A stretch of 64,000 nucleotides of DNA from Paenarthrobacter nitroguajacolicus (lineage in GTDB: Bacteria > Actinomycetota > Actinomycetes > Actinomycetales > Micrococcaceae). A program made the position numbers and the translations under genes. Location of the stretch: assembly GCF_007786235.1 (NCBI RefSeq), contig NZ_VNFK01000014.1, forward strand, positions 1-64,000, read 5' to 3'. This document shows positions 10,942-22,843 of this stretch, piece by piece; the first letter of the stretch is position 1, and each line of letters opens with the position of its first letter. Below the pieces are notes generated by a model. The model saw only the letters and a list, made by a program, of their open reading frames with translations, was not told the origin of the DNA and did not search any database.

Positions 10942-11963
10942 TAGAACGTGCTCTCCCCAGTGCTCTCGAGGGCAGAGGTGCCTTCGACGGGAGAAAGGCC
11001 CTCAACGAACGCAAGTCCGGAGCGGTGCATCAGCCAGGCCATGAGGGCCTTCTGGGCGTGGAGCCGGTTCTCTGCCTCATCCCAGACGATGGACTGCGGT
11101 CCGTCAATGACGCCGGCCGAAATCTCGTAGCCGCGGTATGCCGGGAGGCAGTGGAGGACGACGGCGTCCGGCGCGGCCTGCGCCATGGCAACCTCGTCCA
11201 CGGAGTAGTCGCGGAACAGTTGCAGGCGTGCTTCCTTCTCCGCTTCCTGGCCCATGGACACCCAGGTGTCCGTTGCCACGACATCTGCACCTTTGAGGGC
11301 TTCGGCGGCATCGCTGGTGATCAGGACGGAACCGCCGGTCTCCGCAGCGCGTTCTTCTGCGGCCGCCACGATTTCCGGTGCCGGGAGGTAACCTTCGGGA
11401 CCGGAGATGCGGACGTGCATTCCGGCGGTAACGCCTGCCAGCAGGTAGGAGTTGGCCATGTTGTTCGCAGCATCGCCCAAGTACGCCATGCTCAATCCTG
11501 CGAGCTCCCCCTTGTGCTCTTTGACTGCCAGAAGATCGGCAAGGAGTTGGCAGGGGTGGTAATCGTCGCACAGGGCATTGATCACGGGGACCTTGGAATT
11601 CTCCGCCATGGCCACCAGCCCCGAGTGGGCACCCGTCCGCCACACAATGGTGGACACCATGCGTTCCAGGACTTTCGCGGTGTCCTCGACGGTTTCCTTG
11701 TGGCCGATCTGCGCTTCACCAGGGTTGATGATGAGGGCGTTTCCGCCCATGTCGGCCACCCCGGTAGCGAAGGAAACACGCGTTCGGGTGGAGGTCTTGT
11801 CGAAGATCACGGCGACCGTCTTGCGGCCGTTGCCATCCGCAGCGTAGGGCTGCACGCTGTACGGTGCTGCCTTCATCCGGACGGCGAGTTCCAAGACCTC
11901 GGCCTGCTCGGCCGGGCTGAGATCCGTGTCCTTCAGGAAGTGACGGGTGGTGGAAGTGCTCAC
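10941..11963 (-). CDS. argF: Ornithine carbamoyltransferase
   Basis: 340 aa. Makes citrulline from ornithine and carbamoyl phosphate. The carbamoyl-phosphate motif STRTR is at 58-62, the ornithine-side motifs are [12 protein letters not shown] and [11 protein letters not shown], and the SMG loop is DTWVSMGQE. The GTG start overlaps the argD stop by one base. Anabolic role is inferred from its place inside the biosynthetic operon. Confidence 0.97.
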   Translation of the reverse strand: MSTSTTRHFLKDTDLSPAEQAEVLELAVRMKAAPYSVQPYAADGNGRKTVAVIFDKTSTRTRVSFATGVADMGGNALIINPGEAQIGHKETVEDTAKVLERMVSTIVWRTGAHSGLVAMAENSKVPVINALCDDYHPCQLLADLLAVKEHKGELAGLSMAYLGDAANNMANSYLLAGVTAGMHVRISGPEGYLPAPEIVAAAEERAAETGGSVLITSDAAEALKGADVVATDTWVSMGQEAEKEARLQLFRDYSVDEVAMAQAAPDAVVLHCLPAYRGYEISAGVIDGPQSIVWDEAENRLHAQKALMAWLMHRSGLAFVEGLSPVEGTSALESTGESTF

Positions 11964-13294
11964 TATGCGTCCTTAGGGGTCTGGGCGGTAGCCGTGGCGA
12001 TCAGGGAAGGCAAGGCGGCAAGGAATCGATCCGCTTGCTCGATGGTCAGGATCAGCGGGGGCGCCAAACGGATGGTCCGGGGTCCGGGGCTGTTGATGAT
12101 GAAGCCGGCATCCAGTGCCGCAGTCACCATGGCCGGCGCAATGTCGGCGTTCAGGTCGAAGCCGATCAGCAGGCCTTCGCCGCGGACTTCGGTGACATCC
12201 TCGACTACGGCCAGACCCTCGCGCAGGTGCGCTCCGACAGCGAGCACATTCTGCAGGACACCCTGGCTTTCGATCGCGTGCAGTGTGGCCAGTGCGGCAG
12301 CCGTGGCCACCGGGTTTCCACCGAAAGTGGTGCCGTGCTGCCCGGCGGTGAGCAGGGCCGACGTCGTACTTCCGAAAGTGACCAAGGCACCTACCGGGAA
12401 GCCGCCACCGAGACCCTTGGCGAGCGTGACGGCGTCGGGCACGATGCCCGCGTCCTCGCTGGCGAGCCATTTGCCGGTTCGGCCGATGCCGGTCTGGACC
12501 TCGTCCAGGATCAGCAGCGCGCCAGCGGCGCTGGTGGCCTCACGGGCCGCTTGCAGGTATTCGGGGCTGAGGGGCCGGACGCCTGCTTCGCCCTGGATCG
12601 GTTCCAGGAAAACGGCCGCGGTGGAATCGTCGACGGCGGCACGCAAGGCTTCGATGTCGCCAAACGGTATGTGAACAACACCACCGGGCAGTGGCTCGAA
12701 GGGAGCGCGGTACGCCTCTTTGGCCGTGAGCGCCAAGGCACCCATGGTGCGGCCGTGGAAGGCGCCTTCGAGGGCGATGATCTTGGTGCGCCTGCCGTCG
12801 GCGTTGTTCCGCCGCGCGAGCTTGAAGGCGGCCTCGTTCGCTTCCGTGCCGGAGTTCGCGAAGAACACTTTGGACCCGGCCGGCGCCTTGCTCAGGGCCA
12901 GCAGCTTTTCGGCCAGGGCAATCTGCGTCGGGCTGGTGAAGAAGTTGGAGACATGCCCCAGCGTGGCCAACTGGCTGGCGATCACGGACGTGACGAATGG
13001 GTGGGCATGGCCCAACGCATTCACGGCGATACCGCCCAGGAGGTCCAGGTATTCCTTGCCGTCGGCGTCCCACACGAGGCAACCGGCGCCACGGACAAGA
13101 ACACGCTGCGGGGTACCGAAGACACCCATGAGCGACGACGAGTACCGGGCAAGCCAGTCCGCGCCATTACTCACTCCAGTAATGACGGAAGCTTTGGCGT
13201 CCGATCCGGAGATGGACCCCCGGGTGTGGTCGGGCACCGCGAAGCGGGCGGGGGGTCCATCGCCGGTCGGGCTGAGGCCAACAGTTTCGCTCAT
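11963..13294 (-). CDS. argD: Acetylornithine aminotransferase
   Basis: 443-aa class III PLP enzyme that converts N-acetylglutamate semialdehyde to N-acetylornithine. Visible are the cofactor-binding [27 protein letters not shown], and the Schiff-base lysine in [14 protein letters not shown]. Most ArgD proteins are near 400 aa; the excess is at the N-terminus, where about 40 residues precede the family start ([16 protein letters not shown]). Part of that is encoded by the perfect palindrome at 13211-13261. The ATG overlaps the argB stop as ATGA, so translation from 13294 is well supported. Confidence 0.95.
   Translation of the reverse strand: MSETVGLSPTGDGPPARFAVPDHTRGSISGSDAKASVITGVSNGADWLARYSSSLMGVFGTPQRVLVRGAGCLVWDADGKEYLDLLGGIAVNALGHAHPFVTSVIASQLATLGHVSNFFTSPTQIALAEKLLALSKAPAGSKVFFANSGTEANEAAFKLARRNNADGRRTKIIALEGAFHGRTMGALALTAKEAYRAPFEPLPGGVVHIPFGDIEALRAAVDDSTAAVFLEPIQGEAGVRPLSPEYLQAAREATSAAGALLILDEVQTGIGRTGKWLASEDAGIVPDAVTLAKGLGGGFPVGALVTFGSTTSALLTAGQHGTTFGGNPVATAAALATLHAIESQGVLQNVLAVGAHLREGLAVVEDVTEVRGEGLLIGFDLNADIAPAMVTAALDAGFIINSPGPRTIRLAPPLILTIEQADRFLAALPSLIATATAQTPKDA
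13211..13261. repeat. Palindromic element in frame within argD
   Basis: Perfect 11-bp arms GATGGACCCCC (13211-13221) and GGGGGTCCATC (13251-13261) enclose 29 bases. The element is 51 bp, a multiple of three, and adds 17 codons (about [17 protein letters not shown]) to the ArgD N-terminus ahead of the conserved enzyme. It looks like a mobile or selfish palindrome tolerated inside a gene. Confidence 0.7.
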
Positions 13295-14238
13295 GCGTTC
13301 ACTTCCTCGTCGGGTACTACCTGGGTGCCGATGCCCGCCGTCGTGAAGGTTTCCAGCAGCATCGAGTGCGGCAGGCGGCCGTCCACGATGTGTGCGCGTT
13401 CCACGCCTTCATCGATGGCCTTCAGGCACGCGGCCATCTTGGGGATCATGCCGGACTCGAGGCGGGGCAGCATGTCACGGAGTTCGGAGGCCGTCAGGGA
13501 GGAGATCAGCGAGGATTTGTCCGGCCAGTTGGCGTAGAGGCCTTCGACGTCGGTCAAGATGACCAGCTTGGTGGCACCCAAGGCTGAGGCTACCGCGGCT
13601 GCGGCGGTGTCCGCGTTGACGTTGAGGACCTGGCCCGTGGTTTGGAAACCGTTGCCCTCCTCAGTGATCTCCGGCGCGACCGTAGAAATCACGGGGATGC
13701 GGCCGGCGTCGAGGATGTCCTTGATACCGGCGGGATCCACGCCTACGACTTCGCCCACCAGGCCGAGGTCGACTTCCTCGCCGTCCACCACAGTGCCGGT
13801 CCGGACGGCGCGCAGCAGGCCACCGTCTTCGCCGGACATTCCCACCGCGTACGGTCCGTGGGAGTTGATGAGGCCAACGAGTTCGCGTCCTACCTGGCCC
13901 GTGAGGACCATGCGGACAACGTCCATGGCTTCGGGGGTGGTGACACGGAGGCCGCCCTTGAACTCGGACTCGATGCCGAGGCGGCCCAGCATGGAATTGA
14001 TCTGGGGACCGCCGCCATGCACCACTACCGGGTGGATGCCCACGTGGTGGAGGAACACGATGTCTTCGGCAAAGGCACGCCGAAGGTCATCGTTGACCAT
14101 GGCGTTTCCGCCGTACTTGATCACCATGGTGGTGCCGGCGAAACGCTGGATCCATGGAAGGGCCTCGATCAGTGTTCCGGCTTTGCCCTGGGCGTCAATC
14201 ATTGACGTCGTCTCGCGGGTGTGCGCAGTCATCGTCAT
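13291..14238 (-). CDS. argB: Acetylglutamate kinase
   Basis: 315 aa. Phosphorylates N-acetylglutamate, commonly the arginine-feedback step. The amino acid kinase fold shows [11 protein letters not shown] (phosphate-binding Lys), [14 protein letters not shown], and [31 protein letters not shown]. The N-terminal extension with [10 protein letters not shown] is typical of arginine-sensitive hexameric enzymes. ATG at 14238 or 14232 are both possible. It lies 5 bases after the argJ stop. Confidence 0.97.
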   Translation of the reverse strand: MTMTAHTRETTSMIDAQGKAGTLIEALPWIQRFAGTTMVIKYGGNAMVNDDLRRAFAEDIVFLHHVGIHPVVVHGGGPQINSMLGRLGIESEFKGGLRVTTPEAMDVVRMVLTGQVGRELVGLINSHGPYAVGMSGEDGGLLRAVRTGTVVDGEEVDLGLVGEVVGVDPAGIKDILDAGRIPVISTVAPEITEEGNGFQTTGQVLNVNADTAAAAVASALGATKLVILTDVEGLYANWPDKSSLISSLTASELRDMLPRLESGMIPKMAACLKAIDEGVERAHIVDGRLPHSMLLETFTTAGIGTQVVPDEEVNA

Positions 14239-14243
14239 TCCGC

Positions 14244-16501
<2,258 letters not shown>

Positions 16502-16617
16502 GTTGTGAGCAGTCTCATTTTTTTGGGGATTACCCGTATGCTTAGTGAAGGGTGATCCAGACCGTGCAGTCCGAACGTCGGCTGCAGCGTTGCCCGTTAG
16601 CGATACGGGGCACATTT

Positions 16618-17706
16618 ATGTCACCCACGTCCACCGCTGAGCGCCCCAAAGCTCGCGCAATTCAACCCAACCCCGTCGTCCAGAGCTACTCCGAGCTCCT
16701 CAAGAGCGTCAAAGCCGAAGGACTCCTCGAACGCCGTTCCGGCTTCTACATCTGGGTCTTCGTGGCCTTGGTGCTCCTTATGGCGGGCACCTGGTTGGGG
16801 TTCGCCTTGATCGGTGAATCCTGGTACCAGCTGTTGATCGCTGCTGCCGTGGGTATCCTCTGCACGCAGTTGAGCTTCCTGGCCCATGAAGCCGGCCACA
16901 AGCAGATCTTCGCCTCACGCCGTGCCAATGATTGGTCCGCGCGCTTGCTGGCCACCGGCGTCGCCGGCATCAGCTACTCCTGGTGGGAACAGAAGCACGG
17001 AGCCCACCACAACCACCCCAACGTCATTTCCAAGGACCCGGATATCCGGAACAACGCCTTGGTCTTCCACGAAGACGCCGCAGCTGAACGCAAGGGCCGC
17101 CTCGCCTTCCTCACCCGGCGGCAGGGCTGGTTCTTCTTCCCGCTCCTGACGCTCCTGGGCCTGAGCCTGCAGTTCGACTCCCTCCGCTTCGTCTTCGGCA
17201 AGCAAAAGGTACGCCATCGCTGGGTAGAGACGCCCATCCTGGTGGCGAGGCTCGCTACCCTCCCGGTCCTGGCTTTCACTTTTCTGCCCATTGGCATGGC
17301 GTTTGCCTTCCTTGGCGTCCAGATCATGGTGTACGGCTTCTACATGGGCGCTTCGTTCGCGCCAAACCACAAGGGCATGCCAGTCCTTCCCAAGGACAGT
17401 CGGGTCGACTTCCTCAACCGCCAGATCCTGACCTCGCGCAACATCTCGGGCGGCATCTTCATGGACTTCCTCCTGGGCGGTCTCAATCGGCAGGTGGAGC
17501 ACCACTTGTTCCCGGACATGGCCCGCCCCCACCTGTACAAGGCCACAAAGATCGTGCGTGAATTCTGCGCCAAGCATTCGATTTCCTACACCGAAACCAC
17601 GCTGTTGCAGTCGTACGGAATCGTTGTCCGGTACCTCAACGACGTTGGCCTGGCGGCCGGCCGTGGTTTCGATTGCCCCGTCGCTTCGACGCACGGGCGC
17701 CGCTAG
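16618..17706 (+). CDS. Membrane fatty acid desaturase
   Basis: 362-aa integral membrane di-iron desaturase acting on acyl lipids or acyl-CoA. The three histidine boxes are HEAGHK, KHGAHHNHPN and NRQVEHHLFPDM; two hydrophobic hairpins surround them (IWVFVALVLLMAGTWLGFAL, LLIAAAVGILCTQL, and FTFLPIGMAFAFLGVQIMV). The ATG at 16618 with GGGG upstream is preferred to the frame-open start at 16552. QVEHH is the third box of the delta-6/delta-5-like group, but regiospecificity cannot be read from sequence. It is divergent from argC. Confidence 0.9.
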   Translation: MSPTSTAERPKARAIQPNPVVQSYSELLKSVKAEGLLERRSGFYIWVFVALVLLMAGTWLGFALIGESWYQLLIAAAVGILCTQLSFLAHEAGHKQIFASRRANDWSARLLATGVAGISYSWWEQKHGAHHNHPNVISKDPDIRNNALVFHEDAAAERKGRLAFLTRRQGWFFFPLLTLLGLSLQFDSLRFVFGKQKVRHRWVETPILVARLATLPVLAFTFLPIGMAFAFLGVQIMVYGFYMGASFAPNHKGMPVLPKDSRVDFLNRQILTSRNISGGIFMDFLLGGLNRQVEHHLFPDMARPHLYKATKIVREFCAKHSISYTETTLLQSYGIVVRYLNDVGLAAGRGFDCPVASTHGRR

Positions 17707-17791
17707 GCGTTCGACACGGGAGGCCCCAACCTCCCTAGGATGGATTCTGAAACCGGGTACCGGAACCACCGCCCCGGAGTGAGGAGCCACC

Positions 17792-18757
17792 ATGACGCAC
17801 GCCATCGTTGCACGGCAGCCCGGAGGACCTGACGTCCTCGAGTACGCATCCGTGGAACCACCGACACCTGGCCCCGGCCAGCTGCTGATCAAGGTCGCAG
17901 CTGCCGGGGTCAACTTCATTGAGACCTACCAGCGCAGCGGTATTTACACCGTGGACTATCCGTTCACCCCGGGCGCTGAGGCAGCCGGCACCGTGGAGGC
18001 GGTAGGTGAGGGGGTGGAGGAGTTTGCAGTCGGTGACCGCATCGCCACTGCCGAAGCCTCCAGGACCTACGCTGACTACACGCTGGTGGACGCGGCCAAG
18101 GCACTGCCCATTCCGGCCGGCGTGGATGATCACACCGCCGCAGCCTTGCCCCTGCAGGGCATCACGGCCCACTACCTGATGAACTCCTCCTTCCGTGTGG
18201 AGCCGGGACACACCGTCCTGCTGCACGCTGGAGCCGGTGGCGTGGGTTTGTTGTTGACCCAGCTGCTGAAGGCTCGCGGGGCGCGTGTGATCACCACCGT
18301 TTCCTCGGACGAGAAGGCGGATCTCTCTACGCTGGCGGGCGCAGACGAGGTGCTGAGGTACGACGGCTTTGCTGGCAAGGTCCGCGAACTCACCGACGGG
18401 GAAGGCGTCAATGTGGTGTACGACGGCGTCGGCAAGGACACGTTCGACGATTCCCTGAAGAGCCTGCGCATCCGGGGTGCCATGGTGCTCTTCGGAGCGG
18501 CTTCGGGCCCGGTGCCGCCCTTTGATCCCCAGCGTTTGAACGCCGCGGGTTCGTTGTCCCTGACCAGGCCCACCATGGCGCACTTCGTCCAGAACACCCA
18601 CGAACGCCGGTGGCGCTCAGCGGAAATTTTCGATGCCGCCGCCAACGGCACTCTCACTGTCCGGGTGGGCGCCACGTACCCACTGGCAGAGGCCGCCCAG
18701 GCGCACCGCGACCTGGAAGGCCGCCGCACCACTGGCAAAGTCCTGTTGGTGCCCTGA
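17792..18757 (+). CDS. NADPH:quinone oxidoreductase, zinc-free MDR family
   Basis: 321 aa. Medium-chain reductase with an N-terminal GroES-like domain (AAAGVNFIETYQRSGIY) and a Rossmann domain with HAGAGGVGLLLTQL. The structural and catalytic zinc ligands of alcohol dehydrogenases are absent, which fits the QOR1 type. GAGGAG lies just upstream of the ATG. Substrate is not known. It precedes the NRPS gene by 118 bp on the same strand, but nothing suggests a shared function. Confidence 0.9.
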   Translation: MTHAIVARQPGGPDVLEYASVEPPTPGPGQLLIKVAAAGVNFIETYQRSGIYTVDYPFTPGAEAAGTVEAVGEGVEEFAVGDRIATAEASRTYADYTLVDAAKALPIPAGVDDHTAAALPLQGITAHYLMNSSFRVEPGHTVLLHAGAGGVGLLLTQLLKARGARVITTVSSDEKADLSTLAGADEVLRYDGFAGKVRELTDGEGVNVVYDGVGKDTFDDSLKSLRIRGAMVLFGAASGPVPPFDPQRLNAAGSLSLTRPTMAHFVQNTHERRWRSAEIFDAAANGTLTVRVGATYPLAEAAQAHRDLEGRRTTGKVLLVP

Positions 18758-18875
18758 CCGCCATGCCCGGCTCCCCAATATTCGGTGACCTACAGGCGAA
18801 CAACGGTGCAACAAAGTCTTACGGGCAGGAAACGTCCGACACCTTTTGTTCACCTTCCTGCGAAAAGCTGGGCCT

Positions 18876-21800
18876 GTGAGCACAGAACATCCCGTGGGGG
18901 CCGGGCAGACGCCTGCCCTGACCACCTACCGCCCCCAGTTGCCGGGCGGCACCGCAGCACCCGCCGAACGTACCCTCGTTGACATCCTGGAGGAGACGGC
19001 GGCATCCTTCCCGGAGTCATCCGCGCTGGACGACGGCCAGAAATCGCTGAGCTACACAGAACTGCTCGCCGCCGTCCGTGCCTTCGCTCGGAAACTGAAT
19101 GCCACAGGACTGGGCCGCGGGGAAAAAATAGGCGTCCGCATCCCCTCGGGGACCAACGAGCTCTACATCGCCATCCTTGGCATCCTCATGGCAGGCGCCG
19201 CCTACGTGCCGGTTGACGCCGATGACCCTGATGAGCGGGCGCGCCTGGTGTTCGGCGAAGCCAAAGTGGGCGCTGTCATTGGAGCAGGACTTGAGGTGCG
19301 ACTCGCCGAAGGCGCACGCGAACCCGTTGCCACCCCCAGCACTCCGGGGTTGGACGACGACTCGTGGATCATCTTCACGTCCGGATCCACAGGCACTCCC
19401 AAGGGCGTAGCCGTCAAACACCGATCCTCCGCCGCGTTCGTGGACGCCGAGGCTCGGATCTTCCTCCAGACCGAGCCCATCGGACCCCAGGACCGAGTAC
19501 TGGCCGGCTTGTCTGTGGCCTTCGATGCGTCCTGTGAGGAAATGTGGCTCGCTTGGCGCCACGGTGCGTGCTTGGTCCCCGCTCCCCGGGCCTTGGTTCG
19601 CACGGGCATGGACCTGGGGCCCTGGCTCATCAACCATGGCATCACCGTCGTTTCGACTGTGCCAACCCTTGCCGCCCTGTGGCCGGCCGAAGCACTGGAA
19701 AACGTCCGCCTGCTCATCTTTGGCGGCGAAGCCTGCCCGCCTGAACTGGCTGAGCGGCTTGCCGTGGACGGACGCGAAGTCTGGAACACCTACGGCCCCA
19801 CGGAAGCCACCGTCGTTGCGTGCGCCGCTCCCCTGGGCGGACCCGGCCCCGTACGCATCGGCCTGCCGCTGGACGGCTGGGACCTCGCCGTCGTCGATGC
19901 CAGCGGTGTCCCGGTCGCCGAAGGCGAGATCGGCGAACTCATCATCGGCGGCGTTGGGCTGGCCCGCTACCTCGACCCCGCCAAGGACGCCGAAAAGTAC
20001 GCGCCGATGCCGACGTTGGAATGGGACCGGGCCTACCGTTCAGGCGACCTGGTCCGCTTCGAAGCCGAGGGCCTTATCTTCATGGGCCGGGCAGACGAAC
20101 AGGTCAAGTTGGGCGGACGACGAATCGAACTGGGCGAAGTGGATGCGGCGCTGCAGTCCCTCCCGGGCGTTGCCGGCGCTGCCGCGGCGGTCCAAACCAC
20201 GGCCGCAGGGAACCAAATCCTTGTGGGATACCTGGCTCCCGCTGACGGCTTCGAGCTGGACATGGATGAAGCCCGGCGCCTCTTGGCCGAAAGTCTTCCT
20301 GCTGCCTTGATCCCCCTGCTGACGGTAGTGGATTCGTTGCCCACCAAGACCAGCGGCAAGGTGGATCGCCATGCCCTCCCCTGGCCACTGGCGGGAGCCG
20401 GTGCCACCGAGGCAAGCAACGCTCCGCTGAACCTGCCCGATGACGCCCGGTGGATCGTAGACCAGTGGGAGGCCGTACTCGGCAGCGCTGTCGGCTCCCT
20501 CGACGCTGACTTCTTTGCCTATGGCGGCGGCTCCCTGGCCGCAGCCCAGCTCGTCTCCGCCCTTCGGGTCCGGTACCCAACCATCACAGTGGCCGATATC
20601 TACGCGACTCCGCGCATCGGCGCCTTGATCGACGCCGCCCGGCAGTCACTGCCCGACGGCGTTGCGCTGGGTCCCGCCGCCGAGCGCACCGTCCGTCCCA
20701 CCGCCTTGAAGTCGCAGATTTTCCAGGTCCTCATGGGAGTGCCGCTGCACATCCTGGTGGGCATGCGCTGGCTCACTTACCTCATGGCCGCAAACAGGTT
20801 GCTGGCCGACTTTGCCGGCTTCTCCGCTGCACCAGTGGTGTCGTGGTGGTGGATAGCAGCATCATGGCTGGTCTTTGTCAGCCCGTTGGGAAGGATGGGC
20901 ATTTCGATTCTTGCTGCCCGCCTCCTCCTCGGCCGGGTGGAACCGGGAACGTACCCGAGATCCGGCAAAACGCACCTGCGGCTCTGGCTTGCCGAGCAGA
21001 TTCAGGATCTTTCGGGTGCCATTGGCTTGGCCAGTGCGCCTTTCGTCCCCTATTACGCCCGGGCTCTCGGCGCCAAAATCGGCCGGGATGTGCACCTGCA
21101 CTCATTGCCGCCGGTGACAGGGCTGCTGTCGCTGGGCAGCGGCGCGAACATTGAGCCGGAAGTAGACCTTTCCGGTTGGTGGGTGGACGGCGATTCAGTC
21201 CATATCGGCCAGATACATGTGGGCGCAGGAGCCGTTGTGGGCTCCAGAAGCACACTCATGCCTGGTGCCACCATCGGTGCCGGTGCGCATGTTGAGCCGG
21301 GCTCCGCAGTTCTTGGCAAGGTCAAAGCCGGACACTTGGTGGCAGGGTCCCCCGCTGAGCGGCGTGGCAAGGCCAAACACGACTGGCCGGAAACCGCGAG
21401 TCGTCGTTCCGCGGTGGACCGACTGTGGCTCTCGGCCTTTGCGGCCGCCTCAGCTCTTCTCGCCTTGATCCCCTACCTGTCCGCCTTCGCCGGTGCACTG
21501 GTGATCCTTGCTTTCATCCGAGGCCACGAATCCTTGGAAACCGCCCTTCCCCAGGTCGCCGTCGCACTGCCGTTGGCTGCCTTGGTGTGGTTCTTCGGCA
21601 ACCTCGTCCTCATCCTGATAGTGGCCAGGCTCCTCGGGTTGGGTCTCAAAGAGGGCTACTACCGGGTAAGGAGTCGGGTGGGCTGGCAGGTGTGGGCCAC
21701 TGAACGCCTCCTGGATATGGCCCGGGACCTGTTGTTCCCCGTCTACGCCAGCCTGTTCACCCCTCTTTGGCTTCGCTTGCTCGGAGCCAAGGTTGGCAAG

Positions 21801-22832
21801 AACGTGGAAGCTTCCACGGTGCTGCTGGTCCCCCGGATGACGACCATTGGCGATGGCGCCTTCCTGGCCGACGACACCATGGTGGCCTCCTACGAACTCG
21901 GTGGCGGCTGGATGAAGATTGCCCCGGCCAAGATCGGAAAACGTTCCTTCCTCGGCAACTCGGGCATGACGGCGGCCGGACGCAACGTTCCCAAGAACTC
22001 CCTCGTCGCAGTCCTCTCTGCCACGCCCGCCAAGGCGAAATCCGGTACGTCGTGGCTGGGCAGCCCGCCCGTGAGGTTGCGCCGCACCGCCGTCGACGCT
22101 GACCAGACCCGCACGTTCCAGCCTCCCTTCAAGCTCAAGCTGGCGCGAGCCCTGTGGGAACTGTGCCGCTTGGTTCCGGTCATCCTCACAGTGACTATCG
22201 CGGTGGCCGTGATGGTGGTCCTGGACTGGATCGCGAGGGGGTGGGGCTATTGGGTTGCCGCGCTCCTGGGTGGTGTGGTCATGCTGGCTGCAGGCGCCGT
22301 GGCCGCACTCAGCTCCATCGTTGCCAAATGGGTTCTGGTGGGAACCATTCGAGCCGGTGAACATCCCCTGTGGAGCTCGTTCATTTGGCGCAACGAAGTG
22401 GTGGACACGTTCATCGAAATGGTCAGCGCACCCTGGTTCGCCCGGTCGGCTGCGGGCACGCCTGCGCTGGTGTGGTGGCTCCGCGGCCTCGGCGCAAAGA
22501 TCGGCCGCGGCACGTGGTGCGAGAGCTACTGGCTCCCTGAGGCCGACCTCGTGACCCTGGGCGAGAACTCCACCGTCAACAGGGGCTGCGTGGTGCAAAC
22601 GCACCTCTTCCACGACCGTGTGATGAGCCTGGACACGGTGACGCTCGGTAGCGGGGCCACCATGGGTCCGCACGGCGTCATCCTCCCCGCGGCCAGCATC
22701 GGCGACGGCGGAACTGTAGGCCCGGCGTCGTTGGTCATGCGCGGCGAGACCGTCCCGGCGGGGACGTATTGGATGGGCAACCCGGTGAGCCCGTGGGTGG
22801 GTCCGTCTGCACAAGCCCCGCGTCTCAAGTAG
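18876..22832 (+). CDS. Pls/PosA-type membrane NRPS, candidate poly-lysine synthetase
   Basis: 1318 aa from GTG 18876, close to the 1319 aa I recall for Streptomyces epsilon-poly-L-lysine synthetase. Order: adenylation domain (about 30-505; FTSGSTGTPKG 167-177, YGPTEAT, GKVDR), carrier domain with phosphopantetheine Ser553 in GGGSL, then three pairs of membrane helices (about 614-690, 851-922, 1098-1152), each followed by a soluble domain with hexapeptide-like repeats (about 725-830, 955-1050, 1195-1310). This is the A-T-TM-C1-TM-C2-TM-C3 plan of Pls. Pocket residues aligned by eye to GrsA are D217 A218 E221 S260 I281 G283 T305 V313 V314 K495, near lysine codes. The in-frame TTG at 18846 is a less likely start. 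The product is inferred. Confidence 0.88.
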   Translation: MSTEHPVGAGQTPALTTYRPQLPGGTAAPAERTLVDILEETAASFPESSALDDGQKSLSYTELLAAVRAFARKLNATGLGRGEKIGVRIPSGTNELYIAILGILMAGAAYVPVDADDPDERARLVFGEAKVGAVIGAGLEVRLAEGAREPVATPSTPGLDDDSWIIFTSGSTGTPKGVAVKHRSSAAFVDAEARIFLQTEPIGPQDRVLAGLSVAFDASCEEMWLAWRHGACLVPAPRALVRTGMDLGPWLINHGITVVSTVPTLAALWPAEALENVRLLIFGGEACPPELAERLAVDGREVWNTYGPTEATVVACAAPLGGPGPVRIGLPLDGWDLAVVDASGVPVAEGEIGELIIGGVGLARYLDPAKDAEKYAPMPTLEWDRAYRSGDLVRFEAEGLIFMGRADEQVKLGGRRIELGEVDAALQSLPGVAGAAAAVQTTAAGNQILVGYLAPADGFELDMDEARRLLAESLPAALIPLLTVVDSLPTKTSGKVDRHALPWPLAGAGATEASNAPLNLPDDARWIVDQWEAVLGSAVGSLDADFFAYGGGSLAAAQLVSALRVRYPTITVADIYATPRIGALIDAARQSLPDGVALGPAAERTVRPTALKSQIFQVLMGVPLHILVGMRWLTYLMAANRLLADFAGFSAAPVVSWWWIAASWLVFVSPLGRMGISILAARLLLGRVEPGTYPRSGKTHLRLWLAEQIQDLSGAIGLASAPFVPYYARALGAKIGRDVHLHSLPPVTGLLSLGSGANIEPEVDLSGWWVDGDSVHIGQIHVGAGAVVGSRSTLMPGATIGAGAHVEPGSAVLGKVKAGHLVAGSPAERRGKAKHDWPETASRRSAVDRLWLSAFAAASALLALIPYLSAFAGALVILAFIRGHESLETALPQVAVALPLAALVWFFGNLVLILIVARLLGLGLKEGYYRVRSRVGWQVWATERLLDMARDLLFPVYASLFTPLWLRLLGAKVGKNVEASTVLLVPRMTTIGDGAFLADDTMVASYELGGGWMKIAPAKIGKRSFLGNSGMTAAGRNVPKNSLVAVLSATPAKAKSGTSWLGSPPVRLRRTAVDADQTRTFQPPFKLKLARALWELCRLVPVILTVTIAVAVMVVLDWIARGWGYWVAALLGGVVMLAAGAVAALSSIVAKWVLVGTIRAGEHPLWSSFIWRNEVVDTFIEMVSAPWFARSAAGTPALVWWLRGLGAKIGRGTWCESYWLPEADLVTLGENSTVNRGCVVQTHLFHDRVMSLDTVTLGSGATMGPHGVILPAASIGDGGTVGPASLVMRGETVPAGTYWMGNPVSPWVGPSAQAPRLK

Positions 22833-22843
22833 ATTGGGAGCTA

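Noticed and set aside
16618..17706. Desaturase as part of the arginine or NRPS loci
   Set aside because: It is divergent from argC and separated from the NRPS by an unrelated oxidoreductase; no evidence for a functional link.
18846..18875. Earlier TTG start for the NRPS gene
   Set aside because: It adds ten residues with no ribosome site; the GTG at 18876 gives the family length.
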